From the NCBI RefSeq assembly GCF_001865995.1, contig NZ_MLQQ01000035.1:1-64000 (forward strand): a stretch of 64,000 bases of DNA, in the 5' to 3' direction. A model generated the notes under the pieces. The model saw only the letters and a program-made list of their open reading frames with translations. It ran no database searches and had not been told where the DNA came from. The position numbers and the translations under genes were made by a program. Shown in pieces: positions 7,713 through 16,505 of this stretch. Position 1 is the stretch's first letter. Each line of letters opens with the position of its first letter. Origin of the DNA: Anaerobacillus arseniciselenatis (GTDB lineage: Bacteria > Bacillota > Bacilli > Bacillales > Anaerobacillaceae).

Positions 7713-8237
7713 GTGGTCAATAAGAAAATGGAAATTAGTGATTGGTATGAACAACATAGTGAATCTATTTTTAAATTTATTTTGATGATGACCCATGACT
7801 ACCAAAAATCTGAAGATTTAACCCATGAAACATTTATTAACGCTTATAAATATTATGACTCCTTTCAACAAAATGCTAGTCCAAAAACTTGGCTTTTTAC
7901 AATAGCTCGTAATGTCACTGTCGATTATATGCGGAAACAGAAACCGCTCGTTTTCTTTAAAACTATTTTTTTTACACAAGACTCAAAACCACTTCCTCAA
8001 GAGGCATTAGAAATTAAAGAAGAGGTAAATGAAATTTATCGTATTTTACAAAGTTTGAAACCTTCATATCGAGAAGTAATTATTTTAAGAAAAATTAAGG
8101 GATTCTCAATTAAGGATACAGCTGAAATTTTAGGTTGGTCAGAAAGCAAAGTGAAATCAACGTTATCTAGAGCATTAAAAACATTCGAACAACGCTTAGC
8201 GAAGGAGGGGTACGAAAATGAAAAAGCATTGGGATGA
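7713..8237 (+). CDS. ECF sigma factor, SigX-like
   Basis: A 174-residue extracytoplasmic-function sigma factor that would direct RNA polymerase to envelope-stress promoters. Start GTG 7713 follows GGGAGG; the GTG at 7683 has no ribosome site. Region 2 spans about residues 10-80 (SEDLTHETFINAY, then KTWLFTIARNVTVDYMRK). Region 4 spans about 110-165 (PSYREVIILRKIKGFSIKDT, then GWSESKVKSTLSRAL helix-turn-helix). It most resembles the SigX branch by eye. Its last 20 bases overlap the next gene, as is usual for a sigma/anti-sigma pair, so the two are probably translated together. The target genes are unknown. Confidence 0.88.
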   Translation: MVNKKMEISDWYEQHSESIFKFILMMTHDYQKSEDLTHETFINAYKYYDSFQQNASPKTWLFTIARNVTVDYMRKQKPLVFFKTIFFTQDSKPLPQEALEIKEEVNEIYRILQSLKPSYREVIILRKIKGFSIKDTAEILGWSESKVKSTLSRALKTFEQRLAKEGYENEKALG

Positions 8238-9417
8238 ACATTCTTATAGTAAATTGAATAAGGTTAGTTGGAGTGAAGACAGGAAACGTAATCTACATCA
8301 AAAACTGATGAATGATATTGATCAACTGGAAAGAAGAAAGAAGTTTAAGCACGCATTTGTGTATGTGGCAAGTTTAGCATTATTTTTCGCAGTTATTTTT
8401 GTTGGCTATAACTTTTCCCTATTTGAACAACAACAGACTCCAGCAGTAATTGAGGAAGAAGAAATTGACTTAGTAGAAGAACCTGAATTATTAGAAGAGC
8501 AAGAATTAATCGAAGAGCCCGATGTTGTAACAGAAGATGAAGAAAGGTTATTTTATTACGGCACTATAAATGCTAGTGAAGATTACTTTACAATAGCAAT
8601 GACGGATTCAAATGTCATGTATTATATACCTGTTAGTTCGAGAATGACTATTGATATTTTGAAACACGTTAATTTTGAGTACACTTCTAATAGTAATTTA
8701 AACATTAAATACGGATTAAGGTTTGCACGTTCCGATATTCCGTTGCAATCGTATGAAATAGAAGATGAGCATTTACACTTATATTTTAAAAAAGACGATT
8801 TGATGAATATAAGAGGGTCTACAGGAGTAGGAATGGGGTTATTTAGTATCAACACGTTTGCTACGAATTTCAGTGATAAAGTAACACATTATACCGCCTA
8901 TGGAGATGGTGAACCATTTTCTCATGAAGGAGAGGACTTTGACATTATTGATGTACCACTAGATCGTAATAGCGCATTATTAGCGGATCGTAGTGCCGTA
9001 TATTTACCGATAAGTACGGAAAAGGGGATATTTTTAAGACAATATTTTCCTCCTACTTATTCAATAGAAGATATATTTGCTGATTTTTTTAGCCTCCATA
9101 CACAGGCGATTACAGAAGTAGAAATCGATTTATCGAAGTTTTCATTTGATACCATTGAAGAACGAGATGGAAAAATAGTTATTCATTTAAAGGGTGATAT
9201 AAATAAAGCTTATGAAAAAAATAATATCGATAAGGAAAGTTTAAAATCATTAATTGTCCATGGAGTAGGTGCAAACCTACGTGAACAATTCGATCATGAG
9301 CAAGCGCGAATTTATTTAAATGAAGAACAATTATTTGAAGGATCTCTTAGTCACATTCGAATTAATTCTTTAGACGAATTAGCTGAGCGACAAGTAGAAG
9401 CTACGTCACAAAGATAG
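8218..9417 (+). CDS. membrane-anchored anti-sigma factor, RsiX-like
   Basis: A 399-residue protein that probably holds the preceding ECF sigma factor at the membrane. Residues 1-45 are cytoplasmic and basic (the likely sigma-binding part), 46-64 form one transmembrane helix (YVASLALFFAVIFVGYNF), and 75-110 are a strongly acidic Glu-rich linker. The rest is extracellular, with two repeated alpha/beta segments that resemble GerMN-type domains, as in RsiX. The call rests on gene overlap, topology and size, as the N-terminal domain is too short for confident family assignment. The acidic exterior fits a saline or alkaline habitat. Confidence 0.75.
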   Translation: MKKHWDEHSYSKLNKVSWSEDRKRNLHQKLMNDIDQLERRKKFKHAFVYVASLALFFAVIFVGYNFSLFEQQQTPAVIEEEEIDLVEEPELLEEQELIEEPDVVTEDEERLFYYGTINASEDYFTIAMTDSNVMYYIPVSSRMTIDILKHVNFEYTSNSNLNIKYGLRFARSDIPLQSYEIEDEHLHLYFKKDDLMNIRGSTGVGMGLFSINTFATNFSDKVTHYTAYGDGEPFSHEGEDFDIIDVPLDRNSALLADRSAVYLPISTEKGIFLRQYFPPTYSIEDIFADFFSLHTQAITEVEIDLSKFSFDTIEERDGKIVIHLKGDINKAYEKNNIDKESLKSLIVHGVGANLREQFDHEQARIYLNEEQLFEGSLSHIRINSLDELAERQVEATSQR

Positions 9418-9515
9418 AAGGTTTGAAAGCAATAATTAAAGCTCCAAAGTAGTGTAAGCAACCCACAAATTATAGTGGGAGGTTGTGACATACTTTCATA
9501 TAAATTTAGTTGATT

Positions 9516-9639
9516 GAGGGTGGGACAAAACAAAGTGTCAGACACCGCTAGACACCGAATATAGACATATGATAAATCTTTACGTCTATATTTAGTAGGA
9601 TCCTTGTTGTGTCAGACACTTTTGTCCCACCCTCTTTTT
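9516..9639. terminator. 119-bp GTGTCAGACAC hairpin repeat, copy A
   Basis: GAGGGTGGGACAAAA and caaagtgtcagacacc at the left are mirrored by GTGTCAGACACTTTTGTCCC and ACCCTC at the right, then TTTTT. Inside is a second hairpin (gaatatagacat...cgtctatattta). Near-identical copies lie at 51701-51819 and 57062-57180. It ends the sigma/anti-sigma operon. Confidence 0.75.
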
Positions 9640-9729
9640 AATTTTTAAAAGGCTTTTTTCGTAAACATTTTTGTTTTTTAGGACTTATTAAATGCATACT
9701 TTTTTAAAACATACTTAATTTTATTACGT

Positions 9730-9848
9730 GAGTGAATTTCATAATTACAAAAATGAGCCACATCATGCAATATATAGTTTGTGAATGGTTTTGACGCCAA
9801 TATATATTGATCTTAGTGGCGAGAATCATGAATTATGAAATTCATTAA
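9730..9848 (+). mobile_element. MITE-like palindromic element, copy 1
   Basis: Begins gagtgaatttcataattac and ends gaattatgaaattcattaa, giving terminal inverted repeats of about 16 bp. Between them are a gagccacatca / tagtggcgag arm pair and an inner caatatatagtt hairpin. No coding capacity. It lies in the 735-base gap before murC. The rest of that gap (9849-10140) is AT-rich, with a TATAAT at about 9988. Confidence 0.75.
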
Positions 9849-10152
9849 CGTGAATAATTAATCTTCCCAATATTGGTTAAAATAATAATAGAAAATAAGT
9901 CTTTAGAATTAGTTCCAATTAAGGGTGTAAATATTATATAACTTGCATTAACATTCAAACGTGGTGACAAAAAGTATTTTCTGTTATAATAAGTCAGAAT
10001 GTGTTCAAAAAAATAACATTTATACATAATAGGCATATACTTAATTAAGGAATTTTAATGTGGAGTAATAATTATTCATTATTTAAGCTTATGCAGGTTA
10101 GTATGCAGCTTAACAATAAACAGGTTAATAAAGTAGTGTGGGGGTCCAATAT

Positions 10153-11448
10153 ATGACAGTCTACCATTTTATCGGAATTAAAGGATCTGGGATGAGTGCT
10201 TTAGCTCAAGTGTTACATGATATGAAATTTAAAGTACAAGGTTCTGATGTTGATAAAGTATTTTTTACGCAAAAACCTTTAGAACAAAAGGGAATTAATA
10301 TTTTACCGTTTGACAAAAGCAATGTTCAAAGTGGGCAAACGATCATCGCTTCTCCTGCTTATAATGAGGAACATGAGGAGATATCAGAAGCTCTTGAAAA
10401 ATCGATGCCGGTTCACAAATATCCTTTATTTTTAGGGGAGTTTATTGAAAACTTTACGAGTGTCGCCGTTACAGGTTCTCATGGGAAAACGTCTACGACA
10501 GGCTTACTTTCGCATGTTTTAGGAGCAGCTAAACCTACGTCTTATTTAATTGGTGACGGAACAGGTAAAGGAGAAGAAAATAGCGAATATTTCGTATTTG
10601 AGGCTTGTGAATATCGTCGACATTTTTTGCATTATAAGCCGGATTATTCAATTATGACGAATATTGATTTTGATCATCCTGATTATTTTAAAGACGTAGA
10701 TGATGTTTTTGATGCGTTTCAAGAAATGGCGATGCAAGTGAAAAAGGCGATCATTGCTTGTGGCGATGATGTCCATTTACAAAAAATTCAAGCCCAAGTA
10801 CCCGTTGTATTTTATGGTCTTGAAGAAGATAATGATTTTCAAGGAACGAACATTCATGTGTCTAGTGAAGGAACAACATTTGATGTCTCTGTTCGCAATA
10901 CTTTTTATGGGACGTTTACGATCCCCGGGTACGGAGACCATAATGTAAAAAATGCATTAGCAGTTATTGCTCTTTGCCACTATGAAGATGTTCCAATGCA
11001 AGTGATTTCAGATCAATTAAGAACATTTCCTGGAGTTAAACGACGCTTTAGTGAAAAGCCATTTGGAGAGCAAATTTTAATTGACGATTACGCACACCAT
11101 CCAACTGAAATTTCGGCAACGATTAATGCAACAAAACAGAAATATCCGAATCGAGAAGTCGTTGCGATTTTTCAGCCACATACGTTTACAAGAACAAAAG
11201 CGTTTTTAGAGGAGTTTGCGGAAAGTTTACGTAAAGCTGATCAAGTATATCTCTGTGACATTTTCTCTTCTGCAAGAGAAAACAGTGGTACATTAACGAT
11301 AAAAGACTTACAAGATTTAATTCCTAATGCTAAGCTAATTAAAGAAAGTGAAATGAAGCAATTAAAAGCACATAAATCGAGTGTGTTACTATTCATGGGC
11401 GCAGGCGATATTCAAAAATTTCAACAAGCATATGAAAGTGTAAAGTAA
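10153..11448 (+). CDS. murC: UDP-N-acetylmuramate--L-alanine ligase MurC
   Basis: Adds L-alanine to UDP-MurNAc, the first amino acid of the peptidoglycan stem peptide, in the cytoplasm. It is 431 residues from ATG 10153 (GGGGG ahead), almost exactly the family length; the upstream in-frame GTG at 10138 is rejected. The N-terminal nucleotide-sugar domain starts [15 protein letters not shown]. The Mur ligase ATP loop [12 protein letters not shown] is near residues 106-117, and the central domain carries [11 protein letters not shown]. The C-terminal domain has the [10 protein letters not shown] motif typical of MurC and ends with FMGAGDI. It is a single gene closed by a strong terminator. Confidence 0.95.
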   Translation: MTVYHFIGIKGSGMSALAQVLHDMKFKVQGSDVDKVFFTQKPLEQKGINILPFDKSNVQSGQTIIASPAYNEEHEEISEALEKSMPVHKYPLFLGEFIENFTSVAVTGSHGKTSTTGLLSHVLGAAKPTSYLIGDGTGKGEENSEYFVFEACEYRRHFLHYKPDYSIMTNIDFDHPDYFKDVDDVFDAFQEMAMQVKKAIIACGDDVHLQKIQAQVPVVFYGLEEDNDFQGTNIHVSSEGTTFDVSVRNTFYGTFTIPGYGDHNVKNALAVIALCHYEDVPMQVISDQLRTFPGVKRRFSEKPFGEQILIDDYAHHPTEISATINATKQKYPNREVVAIFQPHTFTRTKAFLEEFAESLRKADQVYLCDIFSSARENSGTLTIKDLQDLIPNAKLIKESEMKQLKAHKSSVLLFMGAGDIQKFQQAYESVK

Positions 11449-11473
11449 AAGGGCGACCCGAGGTCGCCCTTTT
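11447..11473. terminator. bidirectional terminator murC / ampS
   Basis: AAAAGGGCGACC, loop CGA, GGTCGCCCTTTT: a perfect GC-rich stem with A and T tails. It serves murC on the plus strand and the converging aminopeptidase gene on the minus strand. Confidence 0.9.
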
Positions 11474-11482
11474 ACTTTTGAG

Positions 11483-12598
11483 TTACTTCAAATTCTCCGG
11501 ATTTAATGCCTCTAACTCCTGAACAACAAAACGTCCGTCCTTACGAATTAAGACGTCATCGAAGTAGATTTCACCCCCGCCGTATTCAGGGCGTTGAATA
11601 TTAACGATATCCCAGTGGATAGATGATTTATTGCCATTATAAGCATCGTCATAACATTGGCCTGGGGTAAAGTGAAAACTACCGTCGATTTTTTCATCAA
11701 ATAAAATGTCTTTCATCGGATGTTTGATATAAGGGTTTACACCGATGGCAAATTCCCCAATATATTTTGCTCCTTCGTCCGTATCAAAGATTTTGTTAAT
11801 TCGTTCTGTATCGTTGGCACTAGCTTCAACAATTTTTCCATCTTTAAACGTCAACTTAATATTTTCAAATGTAAAGCCTTGATATGGAGAAGGTGTATTA
11901 TATGTAATGGTCCCATTAACTGAGTTTTTAACTGGTGCTGAATATACTTCTCCATCTGGAATGTTCAGCTCACCAGCACACTTCACCGCTGGAATGTCTT
12001 TAATCGAAAATGTTAAGTCCGTTCCTTCACCAGTAATTCTTACTTTATCTGTCTTATTCATAAGCTCGACTAAGGCATTCATTGCTTTATCCATTTTACC
12101 GTAATCTAAGTTACAAACATCGAAGTAGAAGTTTTCAAATGCTTCTGTACTCATGTTAGCTAATTGAGCCATGGATGCACTAGGGTAACGTAATACAACC
12201 CAACGAGTTTTAGGGACACGAATTTCTCTATGAACTTTTGTACCAACCGTTTTACCGTGTAAAGCTAATTTTTCTGAAGGGACGTCAGATAATTCGCTAA
12301 TGTTATCCCCCGCTCTTAATCCGATGTAGGCATCCATTTTTTTCATTACATTTGCTTCAAATTGAGCGACCATATCCATTTGGGTGTCATTAGCATTAAA
12401 TAATAATGCGCGATCTATTTCATGGTCTTTAAGTGATACAAAAGGATTGCCTCCTGCTTTATATGCTTCATCCACAAGAGCTTTTACAAGTTCTTTTTGT
12501 AAACCAAAGTTTTCAATAAGAACATTTTCACCTTTTTTGAGCTTAACAGAATAATTAATTAAATTTTTTGCTAGTGTTTGAATACGTGGATCTCTCAT
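11483..12598 (-). CDS. M29 family aminopeptidase (AmpS-like)
   Basis: A 371-residue metallo-aminopeptidase of the thermophilic M29 family (AmpS/PepS/aminopeptidase T), releasing N-terminal residues from peptides in the cytoplasm. Start ATG 12598 follows AGGAGG on the minus strand. Recognisable features are the N-terminal RDPRIQTLAKNLINYSVKLKKGENVLIE, the ITGEGTDLTFSI region, and the C-terminal metal-site segments GEFAIGVNP, GSFHFTPGQCYDDAYNGN and SSIHWD. It is somewhat shorter than the roughly 410 residues of typical AmpS. It converges on murC and is not part of the conserved murC-ytxG order, so it is a local insertion relative to B. subtilis. Confidence 0.88.
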   Translation of the reverse strand: MRDPRIQTLAKNLINYSVKLKKGENVLIENFGLQKELVKALVDEAYKAGGNPFVSLKDHEIDRALLFNANDTQMDMVAQFEANVMKKMDAYIGLRAGDNISELSDVPSEKLALHGKTVGTKVHREIRVPKTRWVVLRYPSASMAQLANMSTEAFENFYFDVCNLDYGKMDKAMNALVELMNKTDKVRITGEGTDLTFSIKDIPAVKCAGELNIPDGEVYSAPVKNSVNGTITYNTPSPYQGFTFENIKLTFKDGKIVEASANDTERINKIFDTDEGAKYIGEFAIGVNPYIKHPMKDILFDEKIDGSFHFTPGQCYDDAYNGNKSSIHWDIVNIQRPEYGGGEIYFDDVLIRKDGRFVVQELEALNPENLK

Positions 12599-12818
12599 CT
12601 TTTTTCCTCCTGAATAATTAAATTAAAATTATATTCTAAAAATTAGTGTACCCTTAATACATACGTTCGTCTATTTATTTAGCTATTTTCGTAAACTTCT
12701 TGGTTTTATTATGTGCAATGAAAAGGAAAAGTAAAAATTTTGTAGAATATTTATAGAAATGCTAAAATTAGAAGATGCTAGACGTGTTAATTTTGACTTA
12801 ATCCTTCTTTTTGGCAAT

Positions 12819-12843
12819 GTTTCATATTTTTACTTAAGGGTAT
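12819..12843 (+). promoter_or_regulatory. SigB-type promoter for ytxG-ytxH
   Basis: GTTTCA, 13-nt spacer, GGGTAT: a close match to the SigB consensus (GTTTAA N12-14 GGGWAW), 48 bases upstream of the ytxG start. B. subtilis ytxGH genes are known members of the SigB general stress regulon. Confidence 0.75.
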
Positions 12844-12890
12844 AAATGTGAAAAGATAAATTTATGGAAGGACCTCAAGGAGGTGTAAAA

Positions 12891-13337
12891 GTGGAAATTA
12901 TTTTGTATTTAAGTATTGCACTTGTTGCTGTTGCCTTTACAGTACTAGTGGTTTATGTGGCTAAAACTTTAATCGCAGTGCAAAAAACATTAACGAATGT
13001 CGCTAATACGATGGAAGGCCTCAACAAACAAATGGACGGTTTAACGAAAGAGACGACGGAATTGTTACATAGAACTAATCAATTAGCTGATGATATTCAA
13101 GAAAAGTCGAAATCGTTAAACACGGTTTTTGATTCTGTAAAAGATTTAGGCGGTTCGCTATCTGGGTTAAATAACTCGATCCGTAAAGTATCAGATTCAG
13201 TATCAAAAACGACTGAACAGCAGTCAGATAACATTGCTCAAACGGTTCAGTGGGGAAATGTAGTTATTGATTTGTATACTAAATGGAAATCGAAAAAGGA
13301 AGCAGAACAAGCTAAAAAAAATACCGATGTTAATTGA
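12891..13337 (+). CDS. ytxG: YtxG, DUF948 general stress protein
   Basis: A 148-residue membrane-anchored protein of the DUF948/YtxG family. Start GTG 12891 is 7 nt after AAGGAGG. The N terminus is a single transmembrane helix (residues 3-25), followed by a long amphipathic coiled coil rich in heptads (TLTNVANTMEGLNKQMDGL...). The exact function is unknown; the family is induced by general stress, and the SigB promoter just upstream agrees. Its TGA stop coincides with the first bases of a MITE-like repeat that separates it from ytxH. The third gene of the B. subtilis operon, ytxJ, is absent. Confidence 0.85.
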   Translation: MEIILYLSIALVAVAFTVLVVYVAKTLIAVQKTLTNVANTMEGLNKQMDGLTKETTELLHRTNQLADDIQEKSKSLNTVFDSVKDLGGSLSGLNNSIRKVSDSVSKTTEQQSDNIAQTVQWGNVVIDLYTKWKSKKEAEQAKKNTDVN

Positions 13338-13454
13338 GTGAATTTCATAATTACTAAAAAAGAGTCACATCAAACAATATATAGTTGCAAAGTGTTTTGG
13401 TGCAACTATATATTGATCTTAGTGGCGGGAATAATGAATTATGAAATTCATTAA
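13335..13454 (+). mobile_element. MITE-like palindromic element, copy 2, between ytxG and ytxH
   Basis: Starts within the ytxG stop codon (TGAGTGAATTTCATAATTAC) and ends gaattatgaaattcattaa, 34 bases before the ytxH start. Internal arms gagtcacatca and tagtggcggga and the inner caatatatagttgc/gcaactatatattg hairpin are present. It has split a stress operon without breaking either gene. Confidence 0.8.
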
Positions 13455-13488
13455 ATTGCTAATTATTTTAATAGGGAGGATGATAAGC

Positions 13489-13968
13489 ATGAGTAATGAT
13501 AACGATATGAATACAAAAGATTTTATAATAGGGGCGCTAGTTGGAGGAATCGTAGGTGCAGCATCTGCGTTATTACTAGCACCAAAATCAGGTAAAGAGT
13601 TAAGAGAAGATTTGAATTCACAAGCATTAGTTGCTAAAGAAAGAACTTCAGATTTAACACAAAATGCATTAGTTAAAGGAACTGAATATGCAGCGATCGC
13701 AAAAGAAAAGTCTTCTGAAATTGCTGATACTGTCTCTGAACAATCTACTCACTTATTAGGACGAGTAAGAGAACTAACGGAAAATGTAAAAAGAGATGTA
13801 GAAGAATTAAGCCAATCTGCTGACGAATTAACAGAAGAATTTCAAGAATCTGGAGCAGAAATTGCTGAAACAGTAAAAAGAGAAGTAGCAGAACTACACG
13901 AAGTTGTGACAGAACAAAGCGAAGTAGCTGAAACTGCTGCTGAAGAAAACGAAATAGAAAAAGCGTAA
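13489..13968 (+). CDS. ytxH: YtxH family general stress protein
   Basis: A 160-residue protein of the YtxH family (related to gas-vesicle-protein-like stress proteins). Start ATG 13489 follows AGGGAGG; the upstream frame to 13441 is just MITE sequence. Residues 10-35 hold the family signature: a short glycine-rich membrane segment, FIIGALVGGIVGAASALLLA, followed by PKSGKELREDL. The rest is a long, acidic, Ala/Glu-rich helix likely to form a coiled coil. It probably sits at the membrane with YtxG and is read from the same SigB promoter, unless the MITE between them separates the transcripts. Confidence 0.85.
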   Translation: MSNDNDMNTKDFIIGALVGGIVGAASALLLAPKSGKELREDLNSQALVAKERTSDLTQNALVKGTEYAAIAKEKSSEIADTVSEQSTHLLGRVRELTENVKRDVEELSQSADELTEEFQESGAEIAETVKREVAELHEVVTEQSEVAETAAEENEIEKA

Positions 13969-13990
13969 CAAAATAATCATATAAATAAAG

Positions 13991-14022
13991 GTAAAAAGCT
14001 AGGGGAAGCCCTAGCTTTTTAC
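13991..14022. terminator. bidirectional terminator ytxH / ftsA-like
   Basis: GTAAAAAGCTAGGG, GAAG, CCCTAGCTTTTTAC: a perfect stem with A and T tails. It overlaps the last codons of the converging minus-strand gene. Confidence 0.88.
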
Positions 14023-16173
14023 TTTCTCCATCCATTTAATCTCGAGATGGTCTCCTGTATGAATTTGCGTCGAAAACGAAGCTTCGTTATCATTTCGTAA
14101 AATTGTTAGTGTCTTGTTTTGTTCACTAGAAAAGTTAAAGTCGATAAAACGGAAAATGTCCTGGAAAATAAAAGGCTCTTTTTGCTTTACATTAACGGTT
14201 ATTTTATCGCCAGAATATATATAACTTTTTTCATGTAACGGCTCATCACCACGTATTACTTCAACAAGTGATTGAGATATTTGAATCGGCTTACCATTAA
14301 AATAAATCATGATTTCATGCATGAAGGGAATATTTTCATGGAGAAGTAGCTCTTCAACCGTTATTTGTTGTTTCAAAGTTTCATTGACAGTGATCGTATC
14401 TCCGTTCTGAACTGTTGTAGCTAGATTTGCCTTCTTATTATTTTTTAAAAGACAACTTTCGTCCCTAATAGTTATGTTTTTCCCATTCAGTTCAAAGTTG
14501 AGAGGTTTCACACTTTGAATGGCATCATATAACTTAAGGATATTTAAAGCTTCTTCGATCGTCACTTTTTCATTTATGACAATATCATCTCGATCTTCAA
14601 TGATGTCCGTAAGTTGTGCTTCCATGCCGTTTTTTGCGATCGATGCTTTCAATGTGTAGTCTTTTTTGTTTATCGTAATCTTTTTACTTGGTAATACTTC
14701 AATGACATCCCTAACGGTTGCTGTTGCACTTCTTCCCTCTGCACCACTTTCAACGAAAATAATATCACCATCAACTAAAGGGGTATCTAAACTGCATCCT
14801 TGTCCATTTTTTTGTAAAGTTGGAGGCATGCCGTGTTCACCTGGAATTGAGATAAGTCTTCCATTTACTTTAACCATGATCGCCATACCTGGCTTTCCAT
14901 AAAGTTTTGAAAGTTCAACACCAGCTGAAAGTAATCCATCTCCTACTGTCAATTGTTTAATATCAAAAAGCCGGATCTGTTCATTGTTTACTTTACAACT
15001 CACATATTCAACTGGACTTTCTTTCGCTGCAATAGCAATTCCGATTGGAGTTACAAGTTCAGGACCAGCTTTAAGGTTTTCTCGTATCGTTAAAGATTTA
15101 ATTGCATCAATCCCTTTTATCGCCACTCTGTTTTCAGGTAATTGAAGCGATGCAGCAATCTTTTTTGCTAAATTAGGGGTCATACTACCACCACCGACTA
15201 ACATCACAGCCTTAGGTGGTTTTTTATTTAAATTTAAAATTTCAGTAGTGATTTTGTAAGCAAGATTTTCAATCGCGCCTGAAATAGGTTCAACGACCTC
15301 CTCACGAGTATGTGTCGTTTCAAAACCTAGAATATCAGTTAGAACGACTTGTTCTTGAGTAGATAATTGCCTTTTTATTACTTCTGCATCTGGAAAATCG
15401 AGTAAAAAATGGTCGCTAATCGCTTCGGTAATTTCATCTCCGGCAACAGGAACCATTCCGTAAGCGGTCACCGTTCCTATATCTGTGATTGCAATATCTG
15501 ATGTACCTGCACCGATATCAACGAGGGCAACATTTAACCTTCTCATCGTGGGTGGAATTAAGACATTAATTGCAGCAATCGGTTCTAATGTTAATGCTTC
15601 AAGCTCTAATCCAGAACGATTTAAGGCTGCGAGTAACGACTCAACGACAACCTTTGGTAAAAAAGTAGCGATCACCTCAACTGAGGCTATTTCTCCACTT
15701 TGATCGACTAAACTACCAATTTCTTCTCCGTCAAGTTGGTACGATAGTACGGAATAACCGACACAGTAATAATTGACACTTTTGCCTTCAAACTCTTGTG
15801 CAATTTCATACTGAGCCTTTTGAACCGCACTAAGCTCCAAATGTAAAATATCATCGTGCTCAAAAATCGGCTTTTTGGAAATATCAGCTTCAACTTTGGC
15901 TCGTTTCGTTTTTAAGGAACGGCCTGCTGCCGCAACACATACTTTTTTTAATTGACCATGTTTCTCTTCAAGTTTTTCTTTGATCGAAGTGATTACTTTT
16001 GTGACTGCGAGGACGTTATGAATTTGACCGTCAAGCATCGATCGTTCGTCATGCTCTTCAATTTCAATATCGAGTACTTCATAGTTATTTTTATTATTTT
16101 TTAATAAAAGTCCTACCACAGAGCGTGTCCCAATATCAAGTGCAAAAATTGGCGTTTGCTGATTTGTTTCCAT
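14011..16173 (-). CDS. FtsA-like actin-fold ATPase with long C-terminal extension
   Basis: A 720-residue protein of the FtsA/PilM branch of the actin-HSP70 superfamily. Start ATG 16173 follows AAGGTG on the minus strand. Residues 8-24 (FALDIGTRSVVGLLL) are the phosphate-1 loop, residues near 213-228 (VALVDIGAGTSDIAITD) the phosphate-2 loop, and residues near 322-334 (VMLVGGGSMTPNL) the adenosine motif. Beyond about residue 385, where FtsA proper would end, some 330 residues follow, with a DGD-type beta-rich segment (DTPLVDGDIIFVE) and two later ubiquitin-like stretches (VQNGDTITVNE; YSGDKITVN). No C-terminal amphipathic membrane helix is seen. It is not the canonical ftsA (no ftsZ nearby) and occupies the position of ytxJ in B. 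subtilis. A cell-division or envelope-assembly role is inferred. Confidence 0.8.
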   Translation of the reverse strand: METNQQTPIFALDIGTRSVVGLLLKNNKNNYEVLDIEIEEHDERSMLDGQIHNVLAVTKVITSIKEKLEEKHGQLKKVCVAAAGRSLKTKRAKVEADISKKPIFEHDDILHLELSAVQKAQYEIAQEFEGKSVNYYCVGYSVLSYQLDGEEIGSLVDQSGEIASVEVIATFLPKVVVESLLAALNRSGLELEALTLEPIAAINVLIPPTMRRLNVALVDIGAGTSDIAITDIGTVTAYGMVPVAGDEITEAISDHFLLDFPDAEVIKRQLSTQEQVVLTDILGFETTHTREEVVEPISGAIENLAYKITTEILNLNKKPPKAVMLVGGGSMTPNLAKKIAASLQLPENRVAIKGIDAIKSLTIRENLKAGPELVTPIGIAIAAKESPVEYVSCKVNNEQIRLFDIKQLTVGDGLLSAGVELSKLYGKPGMAIMVKVNGRLISIPGEHGMPPTLQKNGQGCSLDTPLVDGDIIFVESGAEGRSATATVRDVIEVLPSKKITINKKDYTLKASIAKNGMEAQLTDIIEDRDDIVINEKVTIEEALNILKLYDAIQSVKPLNFELNGKNITIRDESCLLKNNKKANLATTVQNGDTITVNETLKQQITVEELLLHENIPFMHEIMIYFNGKPIQISQSLVEVIRGDEPLHEKSYIYSGDKITVNVKQKEPFIFQDIFRFIDFNFSSEQNKTLTILRNDNEASFSTQIHTGDHLEIKWMEKVKS

Positions 16174-16189
16174 TTAAACACCTTCTTAA

Positions 16190-16263
<74 letters not shown>

Positions 16264-16302
16264 TCCTGCCTGATTTTACATACTACAAGGCTATTATATA
16301 TA

Positions 16303-16346
16303 TTAGATAGTGACGGATGTACCGTCATGAGCGTTTTGTAAGAAAA
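16303..16346 (+). repeat. solitary R unit of the composite element
   Basis: ttagatagTGACGGatgtaCCGTCAtgagcgttttgtaag: the R unit, with a perfect 6-bp stem, without the H hairpin. It sits in the 332-base gap between the FtsA-like gene and aroA; the remainder (16347-16490) is AT-rich with no gene. Confidence 0.7.
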
Positions 16347-16505
16347 ATAAGCATGACAAAAACACTTTAACACTTAAAAGCGTTTAATTATTAAAGAAAA
16401 AGTTCGTGACAAGTAGTTTATAATCGTTTATAATAATCCGTAACTTATAAGAAATGTATCATATTTTTAGAAATTTTTAAATACTAAACAAGGAGTGGAG
16501 TTCGA

